Shown in pieces: positions 27,774 to 38,678 of a stretch of 64,000 nt of DNA (the first letter of the stretch is position 1; every line of letters starts with the position of its first letter). Origin of the DNA: Ferrovibrio sp. (GTDB taxonomy: Bacteria; Pseudomonadota; Alphaproteobacteria; Ferrovibrionales; Ferrovibrionaceae); contig NZ_JAGOLP010000019.1 of NCBI RefSeq assembly GCF_017994015.1, positions 1 through 64,000 of the forward strand, given 5' to 3'. The notes under the pieces were generated by a model, which saw only the letters and a program-made list of their open reading frames with translations, did no database searches and had not been told where the DNA came from. The position numbers were made by a program, and so were the translations under genes.

Positions 27774-27790
27774 TTGGCACAGGCTTTGCT
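27774..27790 (+). promoter_or_regulatory. Sigma-54 (-24/-12) promoter of flgE
   Basis: TTGGCACAGGCTTTGCT has GG at 27776-27777 and GC at 27788-27789, separated by exactly 10 nt, as RpoN promoters require. The predicted start is near 27801, giving a 31-nt leader with GGAGG five nt before the flgE ATG. Hook genes of many polarly flagellated alphaproteobacteria use RpoN. Confidence 0.85.
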
Positions 27791-27831
27791 TCCATACCGC
27801 CAAACCGTTTACTACATGCCTGGAGGCAACA

Positions 27832-29181
27832 ATGTCGATTAGTGGCGCCCTGCAAACCGCGATTACCGGCCTGAACGGTCAGTCGACCGCCATCGGCTTC
27901 ATTTCAGACAACGTGGCCAATGCCACCACCAATGGCTACAAGAAGGTGGAATCGCGCTTCGCCACGCTGGTGACGCAGTCTTCCGCGCAGGCCAACACGC
28001 ATTCCCCGGGCGGTGCGCTGAACTCGCCGTTTTTTGCCAACAATGCCCAGGGCGCCATCCAGCAGGTGAATTCCACCACCTCGGTGGCGGTGAGCGGCCA
28101 GGGTTTCATCCCGGTATCGAAGAAAACCGGTGTGGATGCCAATACCGGCCTGCCGACCTTTGAAACCACCTCCTACTTCACCCGGGTAGGCGATTTCATC
28201 CAGAACGAGGATGGCTATCTGGTCAATTCCTCGGGCTACTTCCTGCGCGGCTTCGCCATCACCGAAGACCCCACCACCGGCGCGCTGACCACCTCGGCCA
28301 CCGCCACCGAAGTGCGCGTTTCCAACCTGCTCGACAGCCCGGTGGCCACCACCACGGTGGAATACTCGGCCAACCTGCCGTCCAACGTGCTGGACCCGAA
28401 CGGCGCCCTGCCGGCGACGCTGCCGGCCAGCTCGATCCAGATTTTTGACGCGCTGGGCAATGCCCAGACTTTGGACCTGGAATGGACCCGCACCGCCACC
28501 AATAGCTGGGACCTGACGGTCAATGCCGCCGGCGGCACGCCGGCCACCTATGGCCCGATCACCGTGACTTTCGGCGGCACCATCGGCGCCGACACGGTGA
28601 CCCCCGGCACGATCAGCGACATGACCACGGCAGACGGCAATATCACCCTGGTGGCGCCCGCCGCCATTGGCGACAACGCCGCCTTCACCCTGGCGATGGA
28701 TTTCGGCTCTGGCGCCCAGTCTGTGGCGCTGGATTTTGGTTCCTATGGTGAGACCATCGGCACCACGCAGTTTGCCGGCACCACGCTGAGCCTGAACGAT
28801 TTCAGCCAGAACGGCGTGCCGCGCGGCAATTTCAAGAGCCTTGCCGTTGATAACAACGGCCAGGTTTCGGTGACGTTCGACAACGGCAACGTGAAGCCGT
28901 TCTACCAGATCCAGCTCGCCAAATTCCGCGACCCGACCGAGCTTGACCGCGTGGACGGCAACGCTTTCCTGGAAACCCCCGGTTCCGGTTCACCGGTGCT
29001 GACCCAGGTGGGTGGTTCCGGCGTCGGCACCCTGGTTTCGGCCGCCATCGAGCAATCCAACGTGGATATCGCGGAGGAATTCTCGAAGATGATCGTGGCG
29101 CAGCGTGCCTATTCGGCCAATGCCCGCCTGATCACAGTGGCCGACGAGCTGCTGCAAGAAACCATCAATATCCGCCGCTGA
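27832..29181 (+). CDS. flgE: Flagellar hook protein FlgE
   Basis: A 449-residue hook subunit. The N-terminal D0 domain reads SGALQTAITGLNGQSTAIGF with the rod/hook signature ISDNVANATTNGYKK. The C-terminal D0 helix includes QSNVDIAEEFSKMIVAQRAYSANARLI in parts. The variable middle domains (about 90-380) are rich in Thr/Ala/Gly. It is exported by the flagellar type III apparatus and joins the basal body to the filament junction proteins encoded next. It is the first gene of flgE-flgK-flgL behind a sigma-54 promoter. Confidence 0.95.
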   Translation: MSISGALQTAITGLNGQSTAIGFISDNVANATTNGYKKVESRFATLVTQSSAQANTHSPGGALNSPFFANNAQGAIQQVNSTTSVAVSGQGFIPVSKKTGVDANTGLPTFETTSYFTRVGDFIQNEDGYLVNSSGYFLRGFAITEDPTTGALTTSATATEVRVSNLLDSPVATTTVEYSANLPSNVLDPNGALPATLPASSIQIFDALGNAQTLDLEWTRTATNSWDLTVNAAGGTPATYGPITVTFGGTIGADTVTPGTISDMTTADGNITLVAPAAIGDNAAFTLAMDFGSGAQSVALDFGSYGETIGTTQFAGTTLSLNDFSQNGVPRGNFKSLAVDNNGQVSVTFDNGNVKPFYQIQLAKFRDPTELDRVDGNAFLETPGSGSPVLTQVGGSGVGTLVSAAIEQSNVDIAEEFSKMIVAQRAYSANARLITVADELLQETINIRR

Positions 29182-29189
29182 TCCGAACC

Positions 29190-29216
29190 GGCGGCAGCCC
29201 AGAACGGGTTGCCGCC
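29190..29216 (+). other. Intercistronic hairpin between flgE and flgK
   Basis: GGCGGCA (29190-29196) pairs with TGCCGCC (29210-29216) over a 13-nt loop. There is no T-run, so it is more likely an mRNA-processing or stability hairpin that lets flgE be expressed above flgK than a full terminator. Confidence 0.5.
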
Positions 29217-29234
29217 TGACCAGGGATTACCGCC

Positions 29235-30689
29235 ATGTCACTCACTGCCGCCCTTTCCTCTTCGGTTTCCGCGCTTGCCACCCTGCAATCGCAGACCCGG
29301 CTGCTATCGGCCAACGTGGCCAATGCGCAGAACGAGAATTACACGCGCAAAGTGGCATCGCTGACCACGCCGGCGATCGACGGCCTGCCCGGCTCGCCAC
29401 TGATTTCGCAGATTGTGCGGGTGGCCGCGCCCGAAGTGCAGCAAGACCTCTACACCGCCCAGGCCACCTACGGCAAACTCAACACCCAGAAGCTGCTGAG
29501 CGCCGATCTGGCGGAAATTCTTGACACCACCACCACCACCGGCGAGCAGCCGGCTTTGGCCAAGCTGGTATCGGAATTTGAGCTGGCCTGGAAAAACCTG
29601 GAAGCCAATCCGGAGAATGCGGCGCTGAGCAGCGAAGTGATCCGGCGCGGCCAGGACCTGGCGGTGAAGATCAACCAGCTCAATGCCAAGCAGACCCAGC
29701 TGCGCACCCGCGCCGATGACACGGTGCAGAATGCCATCAACACCATCAACGACGCCTCGATCCAGATTCAGAAGCTGAATGTGCAGATTTCCTCCACGCT
29801 GGGCTCGGGGCAGCCGACCGGCGACCTGGAGGATTTGCGCGATTTGCAGGTGGCGCGGATTTCCGAAATGGTCGGCGTGCGTACGCTGACCAATGATCGC
29901 GGCGAGATGACGGTGTATACCGAGGCCGGGGTGCAGATCACCGGCACCATCGCGCAGCAATTCACCTACACCCCCAGCACCACCGGCAATGCCGGCACCA
30001 TCACCTATCAGGGTGCCACCACGACGCTGAATGGCGGTTTCCTCAACGGCTCGATCCGCGCCGCGCTGGATTATCTTGATCCCACCACTGCCGCAGTGAA
30101 TTCGCCCGATCCGAATGTCGGCACGCTGGCGAAATACGTCAACCAGCTCGACAGCTTCGCCTATAACCTGATCAATATCGTGAACACGGCCTATAATGCC
30201 GCCGAGGCTGCCGTGCCGGCGCCGACACCGGCCGAAGGCACGGATTTTTTCACTTTCGGCGGCCTGACCAGCGAAGAAGCCCAGGGCATCACGGTGAATA
30301 CCGATCTGATCAATGGCAATGCCAGCCTGAAGCTGCTGGCCGCCGGCGATGTGCAGCAGGCAATGCGCAACACCCAGATCACGCTCAACGACATCAACCG
30401 CCAGGGCGCCGAGGGCAACGGCCTGCTCACCGGCAATCTCACCATCTTCGGGCTGGTGGATACCGTGCTGGCCTATCACGCCCGCAATGCCGATGTGAAT
30501 GCCACCAATGCCGATAGTGCCGAGCAGGTGCAGCACACGCTGGATCAGAAATACCGCAACCTGACCGGCGTTGATATCGACACCGAACTGGCCAATCTGC
30601 AAATCCTGCAAAACAATTATGCCGCCATGGCCAATGTGCTGAACAGCATCACCACGATGTTTGATCAGCTGGTCAATATCGGGAGGTAA
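29235..30689 (+). CDS. flgK: Flagellar hook-associated protein 1 FlgK
   Basis: A 484-residue hook-filament junction protein. The N-terminus has the shared rod/hook motif LSANVANAQNENYTRKV, a coiled-coil-prone D0/D1 region follows (to about residue 200), and the C-terminus has the heptad-like NLQILQNNYAAMANVLNSI. It is shorter than enteric FlgK, mostly through a reduced central domain, as is usual in this group. It lies 53 bp after flgE and 6 bp before flgL. Confidence 0.94.
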   Translation: MSLTAALSSSVSALATLQSQTRLLSANVANAQNENYTRKVASLTTPAIDGLPGSPLISQIVRVAAPEVQQDLYTAQATYGKLNTQKLLSADLAEILDTTTTTGEQPALAKLVSEFELAWKNLEANPENAALSSEVIRRGQDLAVKINQLNAKQTQLRTRADDTVQNAINTINDASIQIQKLNVQISSTLGSGQPTGDLEDLRDLQVARISEMVGVRTLTNDRGEMTVYTEAGVQITGTIAQQFTYTPSTTGNAGTITYQGATTTLNGGFLNGSIRAALDYLDPTTAAVNSPDPNVGTLAKYVNQLDSFAYNLINIVNTAYNAAEAAVPAPTPAEGTDFFTFGGLTSEEAQGITVNTDLINGNASLKLLAAGDVQQAMRNTQITLNDINRQGAEGNGLLTGNLTIFGLVDTVLAYHARNADVNATNADSAEQVQHTLDQKYRNLTGVDIDTELANLQILQNNYAAMANVLNSITTMFDQLVNIGR

Positions 30690-30695
30690 TTCATC

Positions 30696-31736
30696 ATGGT
30701 TGCGATCTCCGGCTCTACCCAATATGCCCGCATCCTGGATCAGACCCGCCTGATCCGCAATCTGAACCAGGCGCTGACCCAGCAGCAGCAGCAATTATCC
30801 TCGGGCCGCATCATCGGCGGCATGGTTGGGGTTTCCGCCCGCGCCCAGGAACTCGGCGACCTGAAGGCCGAATTGTCAACGGTGGAAACCTACAAGAGCG
30901 GCATCACCACGGCGCAGAACCGGGTGCGGCTTTATGGCCTGACGCTGGAACAGATCATCGATACCGCCACCGAGGCGCAGGATATGATGATCAAGAACCG
31001 CGACTCTTTCTTCGCCTCCACCTCGTCGCCGACGGCGCAGGTGAATGTGCTGCTGGATCGCATCGGCACGCTGCTGCAAACCAAGGATTCAGACCGCTAT
31101 ATCTTTGCCGGGCGGAATTACAATGTGAACCCGATCCTGGCGCCGCTGTCGCAGGTGGTGCAGGACACCCCGGCCGGCGCCGTGCCGGCCGGCTTCACGC
31201 CCTCCAACGAAGGCGATGGCGTGGGCGGCCAGCCGCTCTGGCTCAACGTGATCGATGCCGATCAGCTCGATAATTATTATCTCGATGCCGCCGGCACCAA
31301 TGGCGCGTCCGAGGTCAACCTGGTCTCGGTTTATGCCGACGATAACGAGCGGGTGGAATATGGCGTGGTGGCGACCGATCCGGGCATCCAGCAACTGGTC
31401 GATTCCCTCACCCGCTTCCGCTCGGCGATCCAGGATATTGCCGATCCGGTGACCTTCCAGGCCCGCGTGGATGATGCCCTTGTCGCCCTGCGCACCTCGC
31501 TGCAAAACCTCAAGAGCACCGCCTCCACCAATGGCCATGCGGAACAGCGGCTGAAGGAATTGCAGGCCCGCCATGACCGCAGCATGGACGTGCTGAAAAC
31601 CCGCATCGGCAGCATCGAGGATGCCGACCCGGCGGAAACCGCCACGCTGATCAAGGCGTTGCAGACTTCGCTGGAAGCCACCTACACCATCACCCGCGAT
31701 ACATTGCAGCTCTCGCTGGTGAATTTCCTGCGGTAA
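30696..31736 (+). CDS. flgL: Flagellar hook-associated protein 3 FlgL
   Basis: A 346-residue flagellin-like junction protein between FlgK and the filament. The N-terminal helix reads [26 protein letters not shown], and the C-terminal helix closes with [25 protein letters not shown] in parts. A GGGAGG ribosome-binding site lies upstream of the ATG. No further flagellar genes follow, so hook and junction genes form an isolated three-gene unit here and the rest of the flagellar regulon is elsewhere. Confidence 0.93.
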   Translation: MVAISGSTQYARILDQTRLIRNLNQALTQQQQQLSSGRIIGGMVGVSARAQELGDLKAELSTVETYKSGITTAQNRVRLYGLTLEQIIDTATEAQDMMIKNRDSFFASTSSPTAQVNVLLDRIGTLLQTKDSDRYIFAGRNYNVNPILAPLSQVVQDTPAGAVPAGFTPSNEGDGVGGQPLWLNVIDADQLDNYYLDAAGTNGASEVNLVSVYADDNERVEYGVVATDPGIQQLVDSLTRFRSAIQDIADPVTFQARVDDALVALRTSLQNLKSTASTNGHAEQRLKELQARHDRSMDVLKTRIGSIEDADPAETATLIKALQTSLEATYTITRDTLQLSLVNFLR

Positions 31737-31803
31737 TGCCGGGCCAACAACCCCGCCTCCGGGCGGTTGCGCCCCGGCGCAGCCGCTTTATATTCCCGGG
31801 GCC

Positions 31804-33186
31804 ATGGCAATACAGCTTTACAATACCCTGAGCCGCCGCAAGGAAGCCTTTGTCCCGCTCGCCCCGAACCGGGTGACAATGTATGTCTGCGGGCCGACGG
31901 TGTACAACTTTGCCCATATCGGCAATGCCCGCCCGGCTGTGGCCTTCGATGTGCTGTACCGGCTGCTGCAAAAGACCTACCCGCAGGTGGTCTATGTGCG
32001 CAACGTCACCGATGTGGACGACAAGATCAACAATGCCGCCAAGGCCGAGGGCGTGCCGATCGGCACCATCACCGAGCGCTATCTGGTGGCCTATCACGCC
32101 GATATGGCCGCGCTGGCTGTGCTGCCGCCGGGGATCGAACCCAAGGTGACGCAGCATATCGGCGCCATCATCAGCATGATCGAACGGCTGATCGGCAACG
32201 GCCATGCCTATGCCGCCGAAGGCCATGTGCTGTTTAACGTGCCGAGCTTCAAGGAATATGGCGGCCTGTCGCGGCGCGACCGCGACGAGATGATTGCCGG
32301 CGCACGGGTGGATGTGGCGCCCTACAAGCAGGATCCCTCCGACTTTGTGCTGTGGAAACCATCCTCTGCCGAGATGCCGGGCTGGGACAGCCCCTGGGGC
32401 CGTGGCCGGCCGGGCTGGCATATCGAATGCTCGGCGATGATCGACCACAATCTCGGCTCCGGCCCGATCGACATCCATGGCGGCGGGCATGACCTGATCT
32501 TCCCGCATCATGAGAATGAAATCGCCCAGAGCACCTGCGCCAACAAGGGCAGCCTGGGCGGCCAGCCCTTTGCGCGCTACTGGCTGCATAACGGCTTCGT
32601 CAATGTTGATGCCGAGAAGATGTCAAAATCGCTCGGCAATGTGCTGCTGGTGCGCGACCTGATCGGCATCGCGCCGGGCGAGGCGATCCGCCTGGCGCTG
32701 CTGGCGGCGCATTACCGCCAGCCGCTGGACTGGACCGAGGCCGGCATGCGCGAGGCCAAGGCGCAGCTTGACCGGCTGTATCGCGCCCTGGACAGCCTGA
32801 AGGATGTGGCCGCCGCCGAACTGCCGGCGCCGCAGGCTTTCATCGAGGCGCTGTCGGATGACCTCAATACGCCGAAAGCCCTGGCCGAATTGCACGCCAT
32901 CGCCAATGCCGCCAACAAGGCCACCGTGCCGGCCGAGCGGGCGCGGCTCAAGGGCGAGCTGCTGGCCGCCGGCTGGCTGATCGGCCTGTTGCAGCAGGAA
33001 CCGGCGCAATGGCTGCAAGGCGGCAGCAGTGATGAAACCGCCGAGATCGAAGCCGCCATCGCCGCGCGCAAGGCGGCCCGCGCCGCCAAGAACTGGGCCG
33101 AGAGCGACCGCATCCGCGATGAATGGGCAGCGCGTGGCATCCTGCTGGAAGACAAGGGCGGCGAAACCACCTGGCGGCGGGCCTGA
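31804..33186 (+). CDS. cysS: Cysteinyl-tRNA synthetase
   Basis: A 460-residue class I synthetase. The HIGH-type motif is in [13 protein letters not shown], zinc ligands include the first-motif Cys (YVCGPT), the GWHIECSAM stretch and HHENEIAQS, and the KMSKS loop is [10 protein letters not shown]. The C-terminal helical domain (about 340-460) binds the anticodon arm. It charges tRNA-Cys. It sits 2 bp upstream of sufE, a cysteine-sulfur handling protein, so the pair probably forms a cysteine-related operon. Confidence 0.96.
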   Translation: MAIQLYNTLSRRKEAFVPLAPNRVTMYVCGPTVYNFAHIGNARPAVAFDVLYRLLQKTYPQVVYVRNVTDVDDKINNAAKAEGVPIGTITERYLVAYHADMAALAVLPPGIEPKVTQHIGAIISMIERLIGNGHAYAAEGHVLFNVPSFKEYGGLSRRDRDEMIAGARVDVAPYKQDPSDFVLWKPSSAEMPGWDSPWGRGRPGWHIECSAMIDHNLGSGPIDIHGGGHDLIFPHHENEIAQSTCANKGSLGGQPFARYWLHNGFVNVDAEKMSKSLGNVLLVRDLIGIAPGEAIRLALLAAHYRQPLDWTEAGMREAKAQLDRLYRALDSLKDVAAAELPAPQAFIEALSDDLNTPKALAELHAIANAANKATVPAERARLKGELLAAGWLIGLLQQEPAQWLQGGSSDETAEIEAAIAARKAARAAKNWAESDRIRDEWAARGILLEDKGGETTWRRA

Positions 33187-33188
33187 GC

Positions 33189-33614
33189 ATGACAGATCAG
33201 CCCGATATCAAGGCGGCACAGGAAGAGATCGTTGACGACTTCGCGCTGTTTGACGACTGGATGGACCGCTACCGCTTCCTGATCGATCTGGGCCGCGCCC
33301 TGCCGCCCTATCCTGACGATCTGCGCATCGACGATTGGCGTGTCAAAGGCTGCATCAACCGCGCCTGGCTGCATGGCGAGGCGCGCGACGGCCGGGTGTA
33401 TTACCAGGCCAGCAGCGAAAGCGAGATCGTGGCCGGGCTGATCGCCCTGCTGCTTAAGGTTTATTCCGGCCGCACGCCGCGCGAGATCATCGACAATCCG
33501 CCGGATTTCCTGGAACGCATCGGCGTGTGGGAGAATATCACCTCCAACCGCATCAACGGCCTGAAAGGCATGATCGGGCTGATCCAGGGCGTGGCCGCCA
33601 AGGCGGCGGGCTGA
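33189..33614 (+). CDS. SufE-family sulfur acceptor
   Basis: A 141-residue SufE protein. The sulfur-accepting cysteine is Cys55 in WRVKGCINRAWL, and the family N-terminus EEIVDDFALFDDWMDRYRFLIDLG is intact. SufE takes persulfide from the cysteine desulfurase SufS and passes it to the Fe-S scaffold. The start is the ATG at 33189, 2 bp after the cysS stop; an open frame continues upstream inside cysS without family similarity. It converges on the methyltransferase gene, stops 3 bp apart. Confidence 0.93.
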   Translation: MTDQPDIKAAQEEIVDDFALFDDWMDRYRFLIDLGRALPPYPDDLRIDDWRVKGCINRAWLHGEARDGRVYYQASSESEIVAGLIALLLKVYSGRTPREIIDNPPDFLERIGVWENITSNRINGLKGMIGLIQGVAAKAAG

Positions 33615-33617
33615 GCC

Positions 33618-34643
33618 TCAGCTGCGGCGCAGGGCGAAGACCAGGCCGGGGACCGGCTTGCCGTCTTCCTGGCGCAAGGCGGCCTGCTGCAATGACGACA
33701 CAGCAAAACCCGCCGCCTCGGCCTGCTGGCGCAGATAGCTTTCGCTATGGGCGAAGCGGCCGCTTTTGCCGCCGATGAAACCGGTGCCGGCATGTTGTTC
33801 CACCGTGGCGACCAGCAGGCCGCCGGCCAGCAAGGCGGCATGGGCGGCGGCAAATACCTCGTCCAGCTTGCCGAAATAAGCCAGCACATCGGCGGCCAGC
33901 AGCAGATCGTAGCGCCCGGTGCGCGGCCGCAGATAGGCCACGATCTCGGCCACCTCCAGATGATCGTAGAGCTTACGCGCCGCCGCCTTTTCCACCATGC
34001 GCGGCGCCAGGTCGATGCCATCCAGCCGCAGCACATGCGGGCGGATTTCCGGGCCAAGCAAGCCGGTGCCGCAGCCCAGATCCAGCGCCGCCTGGGCCTT
34101 GCCGCCACCCAAAGCCTGGGCTGCCGCCGCCGCCACCAGTTGCGGTGCGCGATAATCCAGCCAATGCGTCAGCGTGCGGTCGAAGTTATCGGCAAAGGCA
34201 TCAAACAGCCGCGCCACATAGGCGGCATCGGCCTGTTCCGGCGTGGTGCCGGCCAGGATCGCCGCCATATGGCCGGCCTCGGGATGATCCGGCGCCAGGC
34301 GCAGCAATTGGCGATAAGTGATCAGCGCATCGGCGCGGCGCTCCAGGCGCAATTGCAGCCGCGCCACGCTGCGCAACAGCAATTCCGAGTCCGGCTGCAA
34401 GGCCAGCGCACGCTGCTGCCGCGCCAGTTCGTCGGCCAGTTCGCGCTGCTGCTTGCCACGCGCCAGCAATGCCTGGATCGGATCGGCCTGGATAACCAGC
34501 GGCGCGGCGGCTGCGGCGGGCGCGGCGGCCTGCCCGGCCAAGCCCATCAGCATGGCGCTGACGGAGGCCGGCGCAGCAGCAGCGGAAGCAGGCGCAGCCG
34601 CCTGCCCGCCAGATTGCTGCCGGCGCCGCTCGCGGCGGTTCAT
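33618..34643 (-). CDS. TPR-like / class I methyltransferase protein
   Basis: A 341-residue protein. A basic start (MNRRERRRQQ) leads into an Ala/Pro-rich low-complexity stretch. A short helical repeat region with TPR character follows (about 60-125), and a class I SAM-dependent methyltransferase domain covers about 135-340, with motif I LDLGCGTGLLGPEI. The later EVAEIVAYLRPRTGRYDLLLAADVLAY stretch is seen in parts. The combination resembles a family of TPR-linked methyltransferases with unknown substrate. The ATG at 34643 lies 1 nt after the EttA stop, so the two are translationally linked. Confidence 0.82.
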   Translation of the reverse strand: MNRRERRRQQSGGQAAAPASAAAAPASVSAMLMGLAGQAAAPAAAAAPLVIQADPIQALLARGKQQRELADELARQQRALALQPDSELLLRSVARLQLRLERRADALITYRQLLRLAPDHPEAGHMAAILAGTTPEQADAAYVARLFDAFADNFDRTLTHWLDYRAPQLVAAAAAQALGGGKAQAALDLGCGTGLLGPEIRPHVLRLDGIDLAPRMVEKAAARKLYDHLEVAEIVAYLRPRTGRYDLLLAADVLAYFGKLDEVFAAAHAALLAGGLLVATVEQHAGTGFIGGKSGRFAHSESYLRQQAEAAGFAVSSLQQAALRQEDGKPVPGLVFALRRS

Positions 34644-34644
34644 C

Positions 34645-36327
34645 TTACGTGCGCACCAGCGGCTTGTACTTGATGCGGTGCGGCTGGTCGGCATCGGCGC
34701 CGAGCCGTTTCTTCTTGTCGGCTTCGTAATCCTGGAAATTGCCCTCGAACCACTCAACATGGCTATCGCCTTCAAACGCCATGATATGGGTGGCGATGCG
34801 ATCCAGGAACCAGCGGTCATGGCTGATGACGATGGCGCAGCCGGCAAAATCCAGCAACGCCTCTTCCAGCGCGCGCAGCGTATCCACGTCGAGATCGTTG
34901 GTCGGCTCGTCGAGCAGCAGCAGGTTGGCGCCTTCCTTCAGCATCTTGGCCAGATGCAGCCGGTTGCGCTCACCGCCCGAAAGCATGCCCACCTTCTTCT
35001 GCTGGTCGGCGCCCTTGAAGTTGAACCACGAGCAATAGGCGCGGCTCGGCACCTCGCGCTTGCCCAGCAGGATCATGTCGTTGCCGTCGGAAAGTTCTTC
35101 CCACACGGTCTTCTTGTCGTTCAGGCTGTCGCGGCTCTGATCGACATAGCCCAGCTTCACGCTCTCGCCGACGCGCAAGGAGCCGGCATCGGGCTGTTCG
35201 CCGCCGGTGAGCATGCGGAACAAGGTGGTCTTGCCGGCGCCGTTCGGGCCGATGATGCCGACAATGCCGTTGGGCGGCAGTTTGAAATTCAGATTCTCGA
35301 TCAGCAGGCGGTCGCCGAAGCCCTTGGTCAGCCCCTCGGCCTCGATCACCACATTGCCCAGGCGCGGCCCGGGCGGAATCGTGATGGTGACCTGATCACT
35401 GGCCTTGTCCTGCTCCTGCGACAGCATCTCCTCATAAGCATTGAGGCGGGCTTTTGACTTGGCCTGGCGGGCGCGCGGGCTCTGGCGCACCCATTCCAGT
35501 TCGTTCTTGAGCGTGCGGCGGCGGGCATCCTCGGCCTTGCCCTCCTGCTCCATGCGCTTTTCCTTCTGCTCCAGCCAGGAGGAGTAATTGCCCTCCCACG
35601 GGATACCGGCGCCGCGATCCAGCTCCAGAATCCAGCCGGCCACATTGTCGAGGAAGTAACGGTCATGGGTCACCGCCACCACGGTGCCGGGATATTCATG
35701 CAGGAAACGCTCAAGCCAGGCCACCGATTCGGCGTCGAGATGGTTGGTCGGCTCGTCGAGCAGCAGCATGTCAGGCTTGGACAGCAGCAGGCGGCAAAGC
35801 GCCACGCGGCGGCGCTCACCGCCGGAAAGTTTGGTCACCTCGGCCTCACCCGGCGGGCAGCGCAGCGCGTCCATGGCGATTTCCACATTGCGCTGCAAAT
35901 CCCAGGCATCGGCGGCGTCGATCTTTTCCTGCAACTCGGCCTGCTCGGCGATCAGCGCATTCATCTCGTCGTCGTCGGTCACCTCGCCGAACTTCATCGA
36001 GACTTCCTCGAAGCGGTCCAGCAACGCCTTGGTCTCGGCCACGCCTTCCATCACATTGCCCAGCACATCCTTGGCCGGATCAAGCGCCGGCTCCTGCGCC
36101 AGATAGCCCACCTTCACGCCATCGGCGGCCCAGGCCTCGCCGGTGAATTCGCTGTCCAGGCCGGCCATGATCTTGAGCAGGGTGGATTTGCCGCTGCCAT
36201 TGAGGCCCAGCACGCCGATCTTGGCGCCCGGCAGGAAGCTGAGCCAGATATTCTTCAGCACCTGCTTGCCGCCCGGATAGGTCTTGTTCAGACCCTTCAT
36301 CACGTAAATATATTGGTAGGCGGCCAT
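34645..36327 (-). CDS. ettA: Energy-dependent translational throttle protein EttA (ABC-F)
   Basis: A 560-residue ABC-F ATPase with two nucleotide-binding domains and no membrane segment. The Walker A motifs are GLNGSGKST and GPNGAGKTT. The signature and Walker B stretches are [16 protein letters not shown]...[11 protein letters not shown] and [15 protein letters not shown]...[11 protein letters not shown]. The linker with the charged region [19 protein letters not shown] is the ribosome-contacting P-site interaction motif. Length and linker fit EttA, which gates the first elongation step according to the ADP/ATP ratio. Confidence 0.94.
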   Translation of the reverse strand: MAAYQYIYVMKGLNKTYPGGKQVLKNIWLSFLPGAKIGVLGLNGSGKSTLLKIMAGLDSEFTGEAWAADGVKVGYLAQEPALDPAKDVLGNVMEGVAETKALLDRFEEVSMKFGEVTDDDEMNALIAEQAELQEKIDAADAWDLQRNVEIAMDALRCPPGEAEVTKLSGGERRRVALCRLLLSKPDMLLLDEPTNHLDAESVAWLERFLHEYPGTVVAVTHDRYFLDNVAGWILELDRGAGIPWEGNYSSWLEQKEKRMEQEGKAEDARRRTLKNELEWVRQSPRARQAKSKARLNAYEEMLSQEQDKASDQVTITIPPGPRLGNVVIEAEGLTKGFGDRLLIENLNFKLPPNGIVGIIGPNGAGKTTLFRMLTGGEQPDAGSLRVGESVKLGYVDQSRDSLNDKKTVWEELSDGNDMILLGKREVPSRAYCSWFNFKGADQQKKVGMLSGGERNRLHLAKMLKEGANLLLLDEPTNDLDVDTLRALEEALLDFAGCAIVISHDRWFLDRIATHIMAFEGDSHVEWFEGNFQDYEADKKKRLGADADQPHRIKYKPLVRT

Positions 36328-36419
36328 GGCTTTGCTCCGGTAAAGCGATAAACGAAAGTCGGCGGATTTGTACAGAAATGGCGGCCCCGGCGCAATGTCG
36401 GGCGCCCGGCCCGACTGAC

Positions 36420-37349
36420 CTACCCCGCCATCAGCGCCCGCACATGGGCGGCGCTGGCGCTGGCCAGGGCGCCGAGATCATAGCCGCCTTCCAGCGTCGA
36501 GACGACACGGCCTTTGGCGCAGGCATCGGCCAGATGCAGTAGATGCTCGGTGATCCAGTAATAATCCTCATCCAGCAGATTGAGTTGCGCCAGCGGATCG
36601 CGCGCATGGGCATCGAAGCCGGCCGAGATCAGCAGCATTTCCGGCTTGAAATGCCGCAGGGCAGGCAGCAGCCGGTCGGTCACCTGGCCGCGGAATTCGG
36701 CCGAGCCGGCAAACGGCCTGAGCGGCAGGTTCATGATATTGTTGGCGATGCCATGTTCATGCGCCTGCCCGGTGCCGGGATAAAGCGGCGATTGGTGCGT
36801 CGAGGCATAAAACAGGTCCGGGTCATCGGCAAAGCTGCTCTGCGTGCCGTTGCCGTGATGCACATCAAAATCGATCACAGCAATGCGCCGCAGGCCCCAG
36901 CGGGCGCGGGCATGCAGGGCGCCGATAGCCACATTGTTGAACAGGCAGAAGCCCATCGCCTGGTCCGGCTCGGCATGATGGCCCGGCGGGCGCACGGCGC
37001 AGAAGGCATTACGCACCTCGCCGGCCAGCACCGCATCCACCGCCGCGCAGACCGCGCCGGCCGCGCGCAAGGCGGCTTCGCCCGAGCCGGGCGACAGCAC
37101 AGTATCGCCATCCACGGCGGCATAGCCCTGGGCCGGCACGGCGCCGAGCAGGGCCTGGACATAGGCTGCCGGATGCACCCGGGCGATCTGCTCCAGGCTG
37201 GCTTGCGGTGCCTCGCGGCGATCGAGCCAGGAAAATTCTTCGGTTTCGAGGCGGGCCAGCACAGCGCGCAACCTATCCGGGCATTCCGGATGCCCCGGGC
37301 CGGTATCGTGGCGCAGGCAGGCGCCGTGACTGAACAGGGCCGTGGTCAT
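36420..37349 (-). CDS. Histone-deacetylase-family (acetylpolyamine-type) amidohydrolase
   Basis: A 309-residue zinc amidohydrolase of the HDAC superfamily. Key blocks are [13 protein letters not shown], the [19 protein letters not shown] catalytic His pair, the zinc-site [13 protein letters not shown] with Asp-x-His, and the second zinc Asp in [19 protein letters not shown] block closes the site. Bacterial members deacylate acetylpolyamines or related small molecules. The substrate is not evident from context. It diverges from the efflux operon across about 190 bp. Confidence 0.92.
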   Translation of the reverse strand: MTTALFSHGACLRHDTGPGHPECPDRLRAVLARLETEEFSWLDRREAPQASLEQIARVHPAAYVQALLGAVPAQGYAAVDGDTVLSPGSGEAALRAAGAVCAAVDAVLAGEVRNAFCAVRPPGHHAEPDQAMGFCLFNNVAIGALHARARWGLRRIAVIDFDVHHGNGTQSSFADDPDLFYASTHQSPLYPGTGQAHEHGIANNIMNLPLRPFAGSAEFRGQVTDRLLPALRHFKPEMLLISAGFDAHARDPLAQLNLLDEDYYWITEHLLHLADACAKGRVVSTLEGGYDLGALASASAAHVRALMAG

Positions 37350-37542
37350 GGCTGGCGTCAGCTATCGGCTCTCAAGGCTATCGGATGTCATGGTCCGGGG
37401 TTTCCTCCGATCCGGCAACGCAGGAAAACGCTGGCCGGGCCGTGTGCTTGTCCTAATTCTGTCACGCCAATACATCACTAGGCAACGCTCGGGCGGCATG
37501 TGTATTCTGCTGGCTCGGTGCGATATGGGGTTGCGAGAGCCA

Positions 37543-38658
37543 ATGAAAATCTGGAGTCAGGTCGTAGTCACCGGCATCATCCTGGCCGGCGCCGGGGCCG
37601 GTTACGTTTACCGCGACAAACTGCCGTTCATCGGCCTCAGCTCACAACCGGTGGCCGTGCAGGCCCGCGCCGCCCCCGCCCTGCCGGTGGAAAGCCAGCC
37701 GGTGCGCCGCATGGATGTGGCGCGCAGCCTGGAAGCCGTGGGCACGGCACAATCCAATGAAGCCGTGACCATCACCGCCAAGGCCAACGGCACCATCGAG
37801 CGGATCAATTTCCAGGAAGGCCAGCTGGTGAAGGCCGGCAGCATCCTGGTGGAACTGGAAGCCGGCGAGTCGAATGCCAAACTGGCCGAATTGCGCGCCG
37901 CCCGCGATGCCGCACGCCTGGCCTATGACCGCGCCGCCTCGCTGCTTGACAGCAAGAATGTGGCCCAGGCGCGGGTGGATGAATTGTCGAAAGCCTTTGA
38001 AGCCGCCGAGGCGCGGCTGCGCGGCGAGCAGGCGAAATTCGCCGACAGCGTGATCCGCGCGCCATTCTCCGGCCGGCTTGGTTTGCGGCGGGTTTCGCTC
38101 GGCGCCCTGGTGCGGCCGGGTGATGCCATCACCACGCTGGATGACAGCACGGTGATCAAGCTGGAATTCGAAGTGCCGGAAACCGCCCTGGCCGGCATCA
38201 GCATCGGCAACGCCGTGACCGCCACCGCCACCGCGATTCCGGGCCGCAAATTCCAGGGTAACGTGGCCACCATCAACACCCGCATCGACCCCACCACACG
38301 CAGCGTGCGGGTGCGCGCCCTGATCCCCAATCCGGAAGACCAGATCAAGCCCGGCATGTTCATGACCGTGGCGCTCGGCATCGGCTCCACCCCGAATGCC
38401 ATCGTGGTGCCGGAGGAAGCCTTGCTGGCGCAGGGCGGCGAGCAGTTTGTGTATGTGATCCGCGATGGCAAGGCCAACCGCACCAAGGTGCAGGTGGGCC
38501 AGCGCCTGCCCGGCCTGGCGCAGATTGTCAGCGGTGTTGAGGCCGATGCCCGCGTGGCGGTTACCGGCTTGCAGCAATTGCGCGACGGCATGGCGGTGCG
38601 CAATCCCGGCCCGCCGCCGGGACAAGGCCCCGCCCCCGCCGCCAAGCCGGCAAGCTAA
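37543..38658 (+). CDS. RND efflux periplasmic adaptor (membrane fusion protein)
   Basis: A 371-residue adaptor with one N-terminal membrane anchor (residues 3-24, VVVTGIILAGAGAGYVY). The lipoyl/barrel-sandwich halves are seen at VTITAKANGTIERINFQEGQLVKAG and VIRAPFSGRLGLRRVS in parts, with an alpha-helical hairpin between them and beta-barrel and membrane-proximal domains after. It links the inner-membrane pump to an outer-membrane channel. I place the start at ATG 37543, because only from here does the sequence resemble family N-termini. The pump follows 20 bp downstream; no outer-membrane factor gene is present. Confidence 0.93.
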   Translation: MKIWSQVVVTGIILAGAGAGYVYRDKLPFIGLSSQPVAVQARAAPALPVESQPVRRMDVARSLEAVGTAQSNEAVTITAKANGTIERINFQEGQLVKAGSILVELEAGESNAKLAELRAARDAARLAYDRAASLLDSKNVAQARVDELSKAFEAAEARLRGEQAKFADSVIRAPFSGRLGLRRVSLGALVRPGDAITTLDDSTVIKLEFEVPETALAGISIGNAVTATATAIPGRKFQGNVATINTRIDPTTRSVRVRALIPNPEDQIKPGMFMTVALGIGSTPNAIVVPEEALLAQGGEQFVYVIRDGKANRTKVQVGQRLPGLAQIVSGVEADARVAVTGLQQLRDGMAVRNPGPPPGQGPAPAAKPAS

Positions 38659-38678
38659 GCGCAGCAACGGAGCGCCCC

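Larger units (their letters stand above)
27266..27831. other. 566-bp intergenic region: terminator, palindromic repeats, flgE control region
   Basis: From left to right it holds an intrinsic terminator (27292-27320), a cluster of palindromic repeat elements (27352-27634), a quasi-palindromic possible enhancer (27704-27718) and the flgE sigma-54 promoter (27774-27790). An open frame across the repeats is a by-product of their composition. Confidence 0.8.
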